DNA from: JBLHUT01 sp047629975
GTDB lineage: Bacteria > Pseudomonadota > Alphaproteobacteria > Rhodobacterales > Rhodobacteraceae
DNA: 20,320 nt
Direction of reading: 5' to 3'
Assembly (NCBI GenBank): GCA_047629975.1
Contig: JBLHUT010000024.1
Span: forward strand, 1-20,320
Program-made: the position numbers and the translations under genes
Shown here: positions 1 to 7,662 of the stretch, in pieces
Numbering within the stretch: position 1 is the stretch's first letter
How the letters are laid out: each line of letters begins with the position of its first letter
Notes under the pieces: model-generated
Databases searched by the model: none
Told to the model about the DNA's origin: nothing
What the model saw: only the letters and a program-made list of their open reading frames with translations

Positions 1-989
1 CCTTGCGGCTGGGAACACCGGTAAGCGGAGTCGATGCGCAGGCAAAAACCCTGCAACTGGGCAACGAGACCCTTGGCTATGATCAACTTGTCCTGACGAC
101 GGGCGCGCGTCCCCGCAGGCTCCCTGCCGCTATCGGCGGCACGCTGGAGGGGGTGCACGTGGTGCGCACGCTGGCAGATGTCGACCGCATGGCCGGTGAT
201 TGTGTTGCCGGCAAGCGGGTATTGATCGTCGGGGGGGGCTATATCGGGCTGGAAGCCGCAGCAGTTGCCACGCAAATGGGGCTGAACGTGGTGCTGGTAG
301 AGATGGCAGAGCGGATATTGCAGCGTGTCGCCGCCCCCGCCACATCAGATTATTTTCGCGCGCTGCACGTTGCCCACGGGGTCGACCTGCGCGAGGGTGT
401 CGGCCTGACCACATTGCTTGAGAAAAACGGACGCGTCAGCGGGGCGACGCTGACGGATGGCCGCGAAATTGCCTGTGACATGGTGATTGTCGGGGTCGGG
501 GTCGACCCGGCAACCGATGTCGCCAAAATGGCGGGCGTCGCGGTGGAAAACGGCATCGCGGTGGACGCACGGGGCACCACATCGGACCCTGCGATCTGGG
601 CCGCGGGCGATTGTGCCAGCTTCCCCTATCACGGTGCGCGGATCAGATTGGAAAGCGTCCAGAACGCCATCGATCAAGCCGAGGCAGTCGCCGTCAACCT
701 GTCGGGCGGGAACGAGGAATACATTCCCCAACCGTGGTTCTGGTCGGATCAATACGACGTAAAGCTACAGATTGCGGGGCTGAACACAGGGTATGATGAC
801 GTGATCAAGCGTCATAGCGCGGGTGGCGTTTCGCACTGGTATTTCAAGGGCGAAACCCTTGTCTCGGTGGATGCAATGAACGACCCGCGCAGCTACATGA
901 TCGCAAAGCGGTTGATCGAGGCCGGAAAGTCGCCAGCAAGGTCAGCGGTCATGGAACCACAGACCGACCTGAAAAGTTTGTTGCGCTGA
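1..989 (+). CDS. FAD-dependent ferredoxin reductase-type oxidoreductase (5' end outside window)
   Basis: This is the C-terminal four-fifths of a flavoprotein that passes electrons from NAD(P)H to a small iron-sulfur ferredoxin, as in putidaredoxin, rhodocoxin and terpredoxin reductases. The open frame runs in from the left edge, so the first roughly 75 residues, with the N-terminal FAD-binding GxGxxG motif, are missing. The TTG at position 3 is not a believable start. Visible motifs are the second dinucleotide fold (LIVGGGYIGLEAA, with an acidic residue after the next strand), the LTTGARPR segment, the C-terminal FAD motif WAAGDCA, and the tail block WFWSDQYDVKLQIAG, which is typical of this subfamily. 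The stop lies 3 nt before rsmD, so the two are probably cotranscribed. The ferredoxin and oxygenase partner are not visible. The family call is firm; the electron-transfer partner is unknown. Confidence 0.88.
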   Translation, partial: LRLGTPVSGVDAQAKTLQLGNETLGYDQLVLTTGARPRRLPAAIGGTLEGVHVVRTLADVDRMAGDCVAGKRVLIVGGGYIGLEAAAVATQMGLNVVLVEMAERILQRVAAPATSDYFRALHVAHGVDLREGVGLTTLLEKNGRVSGATLTDGREIACDMVIVGVGVDPATDVAKMAGVAVENGIAVDARGTTSDPAIWAAGDCASFPYHGARIRLESVQNAIDQAEAVAVNLSGGNEEYIPQPWFWSDQYDVKLQIAGLNTGYDDVIKRHSAGGVSHWYFKGETLVSVDAMNDPRSYMIAKRLIEAGKSPARSAVMEPQTDLKSLLR

Positions 990-992
990 CAG

Positions 993-1571
993 ATGCGAAT
1001 TATTGCAGGACACTTTCGTGGTACAGCCCTTGCGGCTCTCGGCAAAGGCGACGCGGCCGCACATCTGCGCCCGACGTCTGACAGGGTGCGCGAAAGCCTG
1101 TTCAACGTCTTGTTCAGTACACATGGCAACCCCGTGCAGGACGCCCGCGTTCTGGACCTTTTTGCCGGCACCGGCGCGTTGGGGCTGGAAGCCCTGTCGC
1201 GCGGGGCACGTTCGGTTGTCTTTGTGGACGACGGCGCAAAGGCCCGCGCCTTGCTGCAGGACAACATTGCCAAGACCCGCAGTGCCGACCGCACCACACT
1301 TGTCCGCCGCGACGCGACCCGCCTTGGCCCGGTTCAGGGGCAGGCCTTTGATCTGGTCTTTCTGGACCCGCCCTACGGCAAAGGGCTGGGCGCAAAGGCC
1401 CTGATCGCGGCACATGGCGGCGGATGGCTGGCACCCGGCGCCACTGTGATCTGGGAAGAAGACACCCCCCAGGAGGTGCCCGCACCGCTGCAAAACAACT
1501 GGCGGGTGACCGATACCCGCCGTTATGGCGACACGCATATCACGATCCTTGGACACCGCGATGAGCCATAA
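993..1571 (+). CDS. rsmD: 16S rRNA (guanine(966)-N(2))-methyltransferase RsmD
   Basis: This predicted cytosolic SAM-dependent enzyme methylates N2 of G966 in 16S rRNA during 30S assembly. At 192 residues it has the usual family length. It begins with the typical MRIIAGHFRG block, followed by LRPTSDRVRESLFN (about 25-38). The SAM-binding DLFAGTGALGLEALSRG motif is at 55-71 and the catalytic DPPYGKG motif at 125-131. The ATG is 3 nt after the stop of the upstream flavoprotein. The 3' end overlaps the next gene by 11 nt in another frame. Close packing suggests cotranscription and possibly translational coupling, although the flavoprotein has no obvious link to rRNA modification. Confidence 0.95.
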   Translation: MRIIAGHFRGTALAALGKGDAAAHLRPTSDRVRESLFNVLFSTHGNPVQDARVLDLFAGTGALGLEALSRGARSVVFVDDGAKARALLQDNIAKTRSADRTTLVRRDATRLGPVQGQAFDLVFLDPPYGKGLGAKALIAAHGGGWLAPGATVIWEEDTPQEVPAPLQNNWRVTDTRRYGDTHITILGHRDEP

Positions 1572-1962
1572 ACCCGCCAGCCATTTTTGCCCGGGATGCG
1601 GGATGCAACAACGGGCTTTTCCGCTGTATCCATGGTATTTTTGCAATGGCTGCCTGAGGCGGGCGACGGATGGCGCAGGGCGGCGGCTCGAGTTTTCGAA
1701 TGTCGGGTTGGACGGCACAAAATGGCGTTATGCCGATGCCGGGGACTGGCATGTTTGCCAAGCGGCGATCTGCCTGATCAACGAACGGCCCGTTGTTGTT
1801 ACCGAAGCCCGCTTCGGCGGCATTGTCGCAGAACCTTTGGCCTCGCACAGCGACTTGCGCGACCACAACGACATGGATGACCTATCCCCAAAGCAAGTCG
1901 GACGCCGCGAAAGAGCCCCCGAAAGAGCCTGTCGGCCGGAACAGGGAAAAACGCCTCTCTAA
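1561..1962 (+). CDS. Small zinc-ribbon hypothetical protein
   Basis: This 133-residue protein is of unknown function. The frame is open upstream to 1525, but that part lies inside rsmD. The ATG at 1561 gives an 11-nt overlap with rsmD and places the cysteine pairs near the N-terminus, so I chose it. Cys10-x2-Cys13 (CPGCG) and Cys28-x2-Cys31 (CNGC) form a plausible four-cysteine zinc ribbon. A mixed middle part and a charged, probably disordered tail rich in Arg, Glu and Pro follow. No signal peptide or membrane segment is visible. Its stop codon overlaps the stop of the convergent FAD oxidoreductase gene. Coupling to rsmD hints at a role near RNA or translation, but that is only inference. 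Confidence 0.6.
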   Translation: MSHKPASHFCPGCGMQQRAFPLYPWYFCNGCLRRATDGAGRRLEFSNVGLDGTKWRYADAGDWHVCQAAICLINERPVVVTEARFGGIVAEPLASHSDLRDHNDMDDLSPKQVGRRERAPERACRPEQGKTPL

Positions 1963-3302
1963 CCCCGATCCCGCCACTGATAAAAGGGATACGCGACCGA
2001 AAGTCCGGCCCGCCGAAAGCGCGCAAACGGAAACCGCGGCAACGGCCCTGTGGTGATCTCGGGAAGGGTGCTTGCGGTCGTCGCCCCCGCGACCAATCCG
2101 GCAAGCTTGCAGCCCGACAGGCTGGCCATCGCAACGCCGTTGCCGTGATAGGCCAGCGCCGTCCACGCATTTTTCCATCCTTCGACAGGACCGATGTAGG
2201 GGACCAGATCGCGGGTCATGCACAGCAGTCCGCTCCAGTGGTACTCTGCCTCGATCCCCGCCCAAGCCGGAAACATTGCTGCAAAATCGCGCCTGAGCGC
2301 GCGGCGTGTTGCGGCATCGGCAGCCTGCGTGGCGCGCGTGTTGCCCCGCATGCCAAAAAGAACACGATTGTCCGGCAACAGGCGAAAATAATGCAGCAAT
2401 TTCCGGCTGTCATACGACATGATCGACGAGGTCCAGCCCTGCGCCTGCAACTCTGCGCCGGTTAGCGGTCGGGTGACCATGATATTCGACAGTACCGGCA
2501 GATATCGCCCGCCCAGCCAGTCAGGAAGGTTTTCCGAACTGTACCCGTTGGTTGCGATAATCAGCCGGTCTGCCGTGACGCGCCCCGAAGGCGTTTGCAG
2601 CACAAAACCACCTCCCGCCCTGTCGATACCCGTCACAGGGCTTTGGCCAAAAACCGACGCACCTGCCGCGCAAGCCGCCGCCGCAAGCCCTTGGGCATAT
2701 TTTAGCGGATTGAGTCCGAAACCGACAGGGAGCAGCATCGCGCCGTACGCGCCCGAACTCTCCAGCCCCTGTGCGCTCAACTCGTGGCGGTCATAAACCG
2801 TGCAATCAACGCCAAGCAACGCATCCAGCTCTGGCTTGGCACGGCGCATGTCCTTTAGATCGCGCGCCCTGTGCGCCAGACATATCTCCCCCCCGGGCTG
2901 AACATCCGCGTCGATCCGGTGCCGCTCCAGCAAGGACGCCACCAACGATACCGCCTCGCGCTGCATCAGGTTAAACGCATCGTTGGCCGCCGCGCCGTAC
3001 CGCCGGATCAGGCTGGCTTCGGAGGCCGCCGACCCGCCCATGCAGCAAAACCCGCCGTTACGCCCCGACGCACCCCATCCGGGTCGGGCCGCGTCAAGCA
3101 CAACCGAGGCAACACCGTGATCCTGCGCCAGATGCAGCGCCGCCGAAAGCCCCGTGTAGCCCGCCCCGACAATCGCAACATCCGCATGAATATCGGCGTT
3201 TAACGCAGGGTAATCAGGAGCAGTGACCGTACTTTCCCAGTAACTGCCCACAGGCCTGTCGGTCTGGTACGCTGCGGTTTCATAAATCCGCCGGAGGGTC
3301 AT
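1959..3302 (-). CDS. FAD-dependent amine oxidoreductase, PuuB-like (distal gene of pot operon)
   Basis: This 447-residue member of the DAO (D-amino acid oxidase) superfamily resembles gamma-glutamylputrescine oxidase (PuuB) and related glycine or sarcosine oxidases. It would oxidise a C-N bond with FAD, releasing an aldehyde, ammonia and H2O2. The Rossmann motif GAGYTG (46-51) follows the leader-like block PVGSYWES. The GWGASGRNGG motif (75-84), characteristic of PuuB-type enzymes, follows. The C-terminal ALAYHGNGVAMAS block is the second FAD-contacting segment. Its ATG overlaps the stop of potI by 4 nt (ATGA), so it is the last gene of the potFGHI operon and probably acts on the imported amine. 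No PuuA ligase is visible here, so the substrate could be free putrescine, its gamma-glutamyl form or another amine. A paralogue lies at 9060-10361. Confidence 0.85.
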   Translation of the reverse strand: MTLRRIYETAAYQTDRPVGSYWESTVTAPDYPALNADIHADVAIVGAGYTGLSAALHLAQDHGVASVVLDAARPGWGASGRNGGFCCMGGSAASEASLIRRYGAAANDAFNLMQREAVSLVASLLERHRIDADVQPGGEICLAHRARDLKDMRRAKPELDALLGVDCTVYDRHELSAQGLESSGAYGAMLLPVGFGLNPLKYAQGLAAAACAAGASVFGQSPVTGIDRAGGGFVLQTPSGRVTADRLIIATNGYSSENLPDWLGGRYLPVLSNIMVTRPLTGAELQAQGWTSSIMSYDSRKLLHYFRLLPDNRVLFGMRGNTRATQAADAATRRALRRDFAAMFPAWAGIEAEYHWSGLLCMTRDLVPYIGPVEGWKNAWTALAYHGNGVAMASLSGCKLAGLVAGATTASTLPEITTGPLPRFPFARFRRAGLSVAYPFYQWRDRG

Positions 3303-4114
3303 CCGCCTGCGGCCCGCGCCTGTTTTTCCCGACGCACCACCGCACGTTTGGTGGTGATCGACGCCGCAAGCACACCGATTGTCACGATGGCGATCATAAT
3401 CGTCGACAGCGCGTTGATCTCTGGTGAGACACCCAACCGGACCGCCGAGAATATCTTCATCGGGAGGGTCGTCGCTGCCGGACCCGCAGTAAAGCTGGCG
3501 ATCACCAGATCATCAAGGGACAACGTAAAGGCAAGCAGCCAACCGGAAATCACCGCAGGCGCAATGATCGGCAACGTTACAAGGCGAAATGCCTCGAACG
3601 GGCTGCACCCGAGGTCAAGTGCGGCCTCCTCGAGGGACATGTCGAAACTGACCAACCGTGAAGACACGACCACCGAAACATAGCACATCGAAAAAGTCGT
3701 ATGCGCCAGCACGATCGTCATCACCCCCCGATCAACATTCAACGCGATGAACAAAAGCAGCAAGGACAGGCCCGTTATGACCTCTGGCATCACCAGCGGC
3801 GCATAGATCATCCCAGAAAACAGGGTCCGCCCCTTGAACCGGCCGGCGCGCACCAACGCATAGGCCGCCATCGTGCCCAGAACGGTCGCAAGCGTCGACG
3901 AAATCGCCCCGACCTTGAGTGTCACCCAAGCCGCCCCCAGAAACGCCTCATCACGCAGCACCTCTGCGTACCACTTGGTCGACCACCCCGACCAGACGGT
4001 CACAAGGCGACTCTCGTTGAAGCTGTAGATGATCAACAACAAGATCGGCAGATAGAGGAAAACAAACCCCAAAGAGAGCGCGGTCGCGTTGAACCAAGTG
4101 AAACGGTGGTTCAC
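3299..4114 (-). CDS. potI: Putrescine ABC transporter permease PotI
   Basis: This 271-residue inner-membrane permease is one half of the channel of a PotFGHI-type putrescine importer. It has an N-terminal transmembrane helix (LSLGFVFLYLPILLLIIYSF) and about five further hydrophobic segments. The cytoplasmic EAA loop, EEAALDLGCSPFEAFRLVTLP, couples to the ATPase. The LSLDDLVIASFTAG block after the EAA loop is typical of PotI/PotC. The start is GTG at 4114, giving a 4-nt GTGA overlap with the potH stop. A strong AGGAGG Shine-Dalgarno sequence sits 7 nt upstream, inside the potH end. The stop overlaps the ATG of the FAD oxidase by 4 nt. The two overlaps indicate translational coupling in one transcript. 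Orthology to PotI rather than PotC rests on the neighbouring PotF- and PotH-like proteins. Confidence 0.93.
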   Translation of the reverse strand: MNHRFTWFNATALSLGFVFLYLPILLLIIYSFNESRLVTVWSGWSTKWYAEVLRDEAFLGAAWVTLKVGAISSTLATVLGTMAAYALVRAGRFKGRTLFSGMIYAPLVMPEVITGLSLLLLFIALNVDRGVMTIVLAHTTFSMCYVSVVVSSRLVSFDMSLEEAALDLGCSPFEAFRLVTLPIIAPAVISGWLLAFTLSLDDLVIASFTAGPAATTLPMKIFSAVRLGVSPEINALSTIMIAIVTIGVLAASITTKRAVVRREKQARAAGG

Positions 4115-5007
4115 TGATCGGCCTCCTGTGCACGTTGTTGATGACGCTGGAACAGCACGATCGGCACGATCAGGATCAACAGCAAAACGACCGCCACCGC
4201 AGAGGCCACCGGCCAGTCACGATTGGAGAAGAACTCGTCCCACAAGACGCGCCCGATCATCAGGGTATCAGGCCCGCCAAGGATCGAAGGGATGATGAAC
4301 TCTCCGACAACGGGGATGAACACCAGAAACGCGGCCGCAATCAAGCCGGGCTTCGACAATGGAAACACGATCAGCCAGAATGCCTGTATCCGCGAGCATC
4401 CAAGGTCTTCGGCTGCTTCGAGCAACGCCACATCCATCTTTTCAAGCGTCGCGTAAATCGGCAAAACCGCAAACGGCAAATAGGTATAAACGATGCCGAT
4501 ATAGACCGCCGTGTTGGTGTTCAGAATGCGCAAAGGCTCTGAAATAATGCCCGTCCACAGCAGAAACTGGTTGAGGAACCCTTCGTTGCTCAAAATCCCG
4601 ATCCACGCATAAACCCGGATCAGAAAGCTGGTCCAGAACGGCAAGATGACCAACATCAACAACGTCGGTCGCAAGCTTTCGGGGGCGCGCGCCATCCCGT
4701 AGGCAAGCGGATAGGCCACCAACAACGTCAGGCAGGTTGAAATGAACGCGATCTTGAGGCTTGAAAGATACGAGATGTAATACAGGTCGTCGTCCAGCAG
4801 CCAGTGGAAATTCTCGAAATCCCACGCCGCAATCATATCAACCAGCCCTTGCCAGCCGTCTTTCAACGCAAACGTCGGCGAATAGGGCGGAATGGCCAAC
4901 GCGATATCCGACAAAGCCAGCCTGAGAACGATCCCGAACGGCACAAGGAACAACAACACCAGCCAAAGATACGGTGTGCCGATCAAAAGAAGCCGGCGGA
5001 AATTCAT
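4111..5007 (-). CDS. potH: Putrescine ABC transporter permease PotH
   Basis: This 298-residue inner-membrane permease is the partner of PotI. It resembles E. coli PotH along its length as I remember that sequence: GTPYLWLVLLFLVPFGIVLRL (first membrane helix), AIPPYSP, LVILPFWTSFLIRVYAWIGIL, and VGEFIIPSILGGPDTLMIGRVLW near the C-terminus. The EAA loop is EAAEDLGCSRIQAFWLIVFP. The frame is open to 5064, but that would add 19 residues inside potG. The ATG at 5007 forms an ATGA overlap with the potG stop, matching the coupling style of the other genes here, so I chose it. The product forms the heterodimeric pore through which putrescine enters the cytoplasm. Confidence 0.94.
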   Translation of the reverse strand: MNFRRLLLIGTPYLWLVLLFLVPFGIVLRLALSDIALAIPPYSPTFALKDGWQGLVDMIAAWDFENFHWLLDDDLYYISYLSSLKIAFISTCLTLLVAYPLAYGMARAPESLRPTLLMLVILPFWTSFLIRVYAWIGILSNEGFLNQFLLWTGIISEPLRILNTNTAVYIGIVYTYLPFAVLPIYATLEKMDVALLEAAEDLGCSRIQAFWLIVFPLSKPGLIAAAFLVFIPVVGEFIIPSILGGPDTLMIGRVLWDEFFSNRDWPVASAVAVVLLLILIVPIVLFQRHQQRAQEADQ

Positions 5008-6134
5008 TGCGTCAACACCACGCCGCGCCGCGCAGTCCAACTCAGCCACGCGCGGTCCCCCCACGTGAAGGCCGTGCTGGTATCCTGTCGGGCATTCGCC
5101 ACCAGCGCCTTGAGGACTTTGCCCCCCGCGACACGCACATGATAGGTCGTCACATTGCCAAGATAGGCGATATCAAGGATCTCGCCCTCGATCGCGTTCA
5201 CGGCGCCTTCGGGGCGCGTTTCGGAAATGCCCAGCTTTTCGGGACGAATGGCAAGACAACACTGCGTGCCCGCCGCAATTGCCTTTTCCGAGCGTGCCAG
5301 AACGGGCGGCTGCCCCTCGATCCAATGAAGCGCAATGCCCGCATCACTGGTCGGGCCGGCTTTTGCCTCGATCAGGTTCACATCACCGATGAACTCGGCG
5401 ACATACCGTGAATTGGGCGTCTCGTAGACATCGCCGGGGGTTGCGACCTGAATGATCTTTCCGTCGTCCATCACAGCCACACGCGAAGACACGGTCATGG
5501 CCTCTTCCTGATCGTGGGTAACGATGACAAAGGTCGTGCCGGTCTTTTCCTGAATGTCCATCAATTCGAACTGGGTCTGGGTGCGCAGCTTTTTATCAAG
5601 CGCACCCAGCGGTTCGTCCAGCAACAGCAATTTCGGCGCCTTGGCCAACGCCCGCGCAAGGGCGACCCGTTGTCGTTGACCGCCACTGATCTGGTGGGGT
5701 TTGCGCGCCGCAAAACGACCCAACTGCACCAGTTTGAGCATTTCATCGACCCGCGCCGCGATTTCGGCGGCAGGTTTTTTGTCACGCTTCAAACCAAAGG
5801 CGATATTCTCGGCCACGGTCAAATGCGGGAACAAGGCGTAAGACTGGAACATCATGTTCACGGGGCGCTTGTTCGGGGCAACCCCGGCAAGGTTCTGCCC
5901 ACCGAGCATGATCTCGCCTTTTGTCGGGGTCTCGAACCCTGCCAGCATCCGCATGATCGTTGTCTTGCCGCAGCCCGAAGGCCCAAGCAGAGAAAAGAAC
6001 TCGCCCTGGTAGATATCAAGGCTGACGTCATCAATGGCGGTAAAGTCGCCAAATTTCTTGGTCAGCCCCTTCAACCGGATAAGCGGCGTGGCCGCATCGT
6101 CAAGCCACGGTGCAAAGGGGGCATTTTGATCCAA
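5004..6134 (-). CDS. potG: Putrescine ABC transporter ATP-binding protein PotG, probable TTG start
   Basis: This ATPase powers putrescine import through PotH/PotI. Counting from the start chosen here (376 residues), Walker A GPSGCGKTT is at 51-59, the Q-loop MFQSYALFP at 95-103, the signature ISGGQRQR near 149-156, Walker B LLLLDEP at 169-175, and the H-loop His at 207 (VTHDQEEAM). The C-terminal third is the TOBE-type domain of the spermidine/putrescine and maltose subfamily. The longest frame begins at a GTG at 6167, but that codon lies in the loop of the hairpin after potF. The in-frame TTG at 6134 has GGGAG 7 nt upstream and begins LDQNAPFAPW, which resembles the usual start of alphaproteobacterial PotG proteins (from memory). 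I therefore prefer TTG. The stop overlaps potH by 4 nt. Confidence 0.93.
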   Translation of the reverse strand: MDQNAPFAPWLDDAATPLIRLKGLTKKFGDFTAIDDVSLDIYQGEFFSLLGPSGCGKTTIMRMLAGFETPTKGEIMLGGQNLAGVAPNKRPVNMMFQSYALFPHLTVAENIAFGLKRDKKPAAEIAARVDEMLKLVQLGRFAARKPHQISGGQRQRVALARALAKAPKLLLLDEPLGALDKKLRTQTQFELMDIQEKTGTTFVIVTHDQEEAMTVSSRVAVMDDGKIIQVATPGDVYETPNSRYVAEFIGDVNLIEAKAGPTSDAGIALHWIEGQPPVLARSEKAIAAGTQCCLAIRPEKLGISETRPEGAVNAIEGEILDIAYLGNVTTYHVRVAGGKVLKALVANARQDTSTAFTWGDRAWLSWTARRGVVLTQ

Positions 6135-6156
6135 AGAAGCACTCCCGTATTCGAAA

Positions 6157-6182
6157 ACCCCGCGCACAGTTGCGCGGGGTCA
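6157..6182 (-). terminator. GC-rich hairpin between potF and potG (attenuator or 3'-end stabiliser)
   Basis: On the minus strand a 9-bp perfect stem, CCCCGCGCA paired with TGCGCGGGG around an ACTG loop, begins about 14 nt after the potF stop. It is followed directly by TTTTCG. The short T run makes it a weak intrinsic terminator or a processing/stability hairpin. In binding-protein-dependent transporters such elements commonly give more binding protein than ATPase and permease. The downstream potG Shine-Dalgarno sequence starts about 10 nt beyond the stem. Confidence 0.7.
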
Positions 6183-6193
6183 AAGACAGCCCG

Positions 6194-7282
6194 TTACCGG
6201 CCCGATTTCACCTTTGTCCAAAGACGCGTAACGATGCGCTGTACTTTGGCGTCATAGGGGCTGGTGGTGTAGAGCTTTTCAAGCGTTGCCGCGTCGGGAT
6301 AAATGGCCGTGTCCCCGATCACATCTTCCACCAGCAACGGCTGCGAAGCCAGATTTCCGTTGGCGTAATAGACATAGTTCGACGCATCGGCCATATTTTG
6401 TGCGTCCATGATGAAGTTCAGGAACTTGTGCGCCGACTCCGGGTTCGGTGCGTCAACCGGCACAGCCATCTGGTCGAACCACATCAAGGCACCTTCGGTA
6501 GGTGCATTATAGGCGATCTCGACACCGTTGTCGGCCTCGGCGGCACGATCACGCGCTTGCAAGATGTCCCCCGACCATCCGAACGCCACGCAGATATCAC
6601 CATTGGCCAGCGCATTGATGTATTCCGAGCTGTGGAATTTCTGGATATACGGGCGCACGGCGGCAAGCACCGGTTCGGCCCTGGCGATCACTTCGGGGTC
6701 CTGACTGTCGGGGTTTTCCCCGATATAAGCCAGAGCCGCGGGAATCATCTCGGCAGGTGCATCAAGGAAATAGACCCCGCACCCTGCAAGCTTTTCCATG
6801 TTGGCCGGATCAAACACCAACGACAGGGAATTGACCGGCGCATCGGCACCAAGCGCCTCGGCGACCTTGCCGACATTCACCCCGAGACCCGTCGTGCCCC
6901 ACATGTAATTGATCGAATAGGCATTGTCGGGATCGTATTGCGCGGTGCGCTTTTCAATAACATCCCACATGTTTTTCTTGTTGGGCAATTGCGCAGCATC
7001 AAGTTTCTGAAAGGCACCAGCCGAAATCTGGCGCTGCAGGAATGTTCCCGACGGCACCACGATGTCATAGCCCGAAGACCCCGCCAGCATTTTGGTCTCA
7101 AGCACCTCGTTGCTGTCAAAAACGTCATAAATCAGCTTGATACCGGTTTCTTCCGTGAACTTGGCCAACAGCGCCTCGTCGATATAGTCGGACCAGTTGA
7201 ACACACGAACCTCATCGGCCTGCGCAGCAGTAATGGCCAGTGCAGATACAGCAGCAGCCAGAAGAATGGATTTTCCAGACAT
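6194..7282 (-). CDS. potF: Periplasmic putrescine-binding protein PotF
   Basis: This 362-residue periplasmic binding protein captures putrescine and hands it to PotGHI. It has a Sec signal peptide with cleavage likely after AITAAQA (about residue 22). It then resembles E. coli PotF throughout, as I remember it: VFNWSDYIDE at 27-36, YDVFDSNEVLETKMLAGS, DPDNAYSINYMWGTTGLG, FHSSEYINALANGDICVAFGW, and the terminal WTKVKSG. Residues corresponding to the PotF ligand site are visible: Trp30-Ser31-Asp32, the GWSGD tryptophan and aspartate, the Asp of WFDQMAVP, and the Tyr of VYYANGN. This supports putrescine over spermidine, though related diamines cannot be excluded. A GAGGG Shine-Dalgarno sequence precedes the ATG. 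It is the first gene of the minus-strand operon, with a hairpin downstream. Confidence 0.95.
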   Translation of the reverse strand: MSGKSILLAAAVSALAITAAQADEVRVFNWSDYIDEALLAKFTEETGIKLIYDVFDSNEVLETKMLAGSSGYDIVVPSGTFLQRQISAGAFQKLDAAQLPNKKNMWDVIEKRTAQYDPDNAYSINYMWGTTGLGVNVGKVAEALGADAPVNSLSLVFDPANMEKLAGCGVYFLDAPAEMIPAALAYIGENPDSQDPEVIARAEPVLAAVRPYIQKFHSSEYINALANGDICVAFGWSGDILQARDRAAEADNGVEIAYNAPTEGALMWFDQMAVPVDAPNPESAHKFLNFIMDAQNMADASNYVYYANGNLASQPLLVEDVIGDTAIYPDAATLEKLYTTSPYDAKVQRIVTRLWTKVKSGR

Positions 7283-7662
7283 TGATATTTTTCCCTCGTT
7301 AAGCGCCAGCCGACCGGCGTCATCAGCCCTTATCCTGACAAGTCGCGTAAGTTTTGCAAGCGCAATGTGTTAACGTCCGAGGGGCGCTAATGTTTTCCCG
7401 GGCGCAAAGCTGCACAAGGCTTTGGGGTGCGAAAAATATGGGCAAACCGCGCAAGGATCGCGGCATTTGACGCTGGAAGACCCCCCAAACACCGACCACA
7501 GCACCGTCACACTCACCTCGCCTTGGCCCGAACAAGCAAGACCGCCCGCAAACGCACATTCCACTGCTCTGGCGCAGCTTGCAGAGATTGACATACCACC
7601 ATGCGCAGCCTTAGCTGCCACAAAGCCGCGCATTCCGCCCCCCGACCCAGACAGGTTTTCCA
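7283..7662. promoter_or_regulatory. Divergent intergenic region between potF and the aminotransferase gene
   Basis: This 380-nt gap must hold the promoters of both the potF operon and the aminotransferase/oxidase pair. On the plus strand TTGACA at 7588-7593 fits a -35 box, but the sequence 17 nt downstream (TTAGCT) is a poor -10. On the minus strand TTGCAA followed by AGGATA at 17-nt spacing is an equally weak candidate. Open frames exist on both strands, but none has a Shine-Dalgarno sequence, a recognisable domain or convincing composition, so I call no gene. No clear operator dyad was found. Confidence 0.5.

Noticed and set aside
6110..7285. Long plus-strand frame of 391 codons opposite potF
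   Set aside because: It mirrors the potF coding frame; the His/Arg-rich product has no domain, while potF on the other strand has a full match to a known family.
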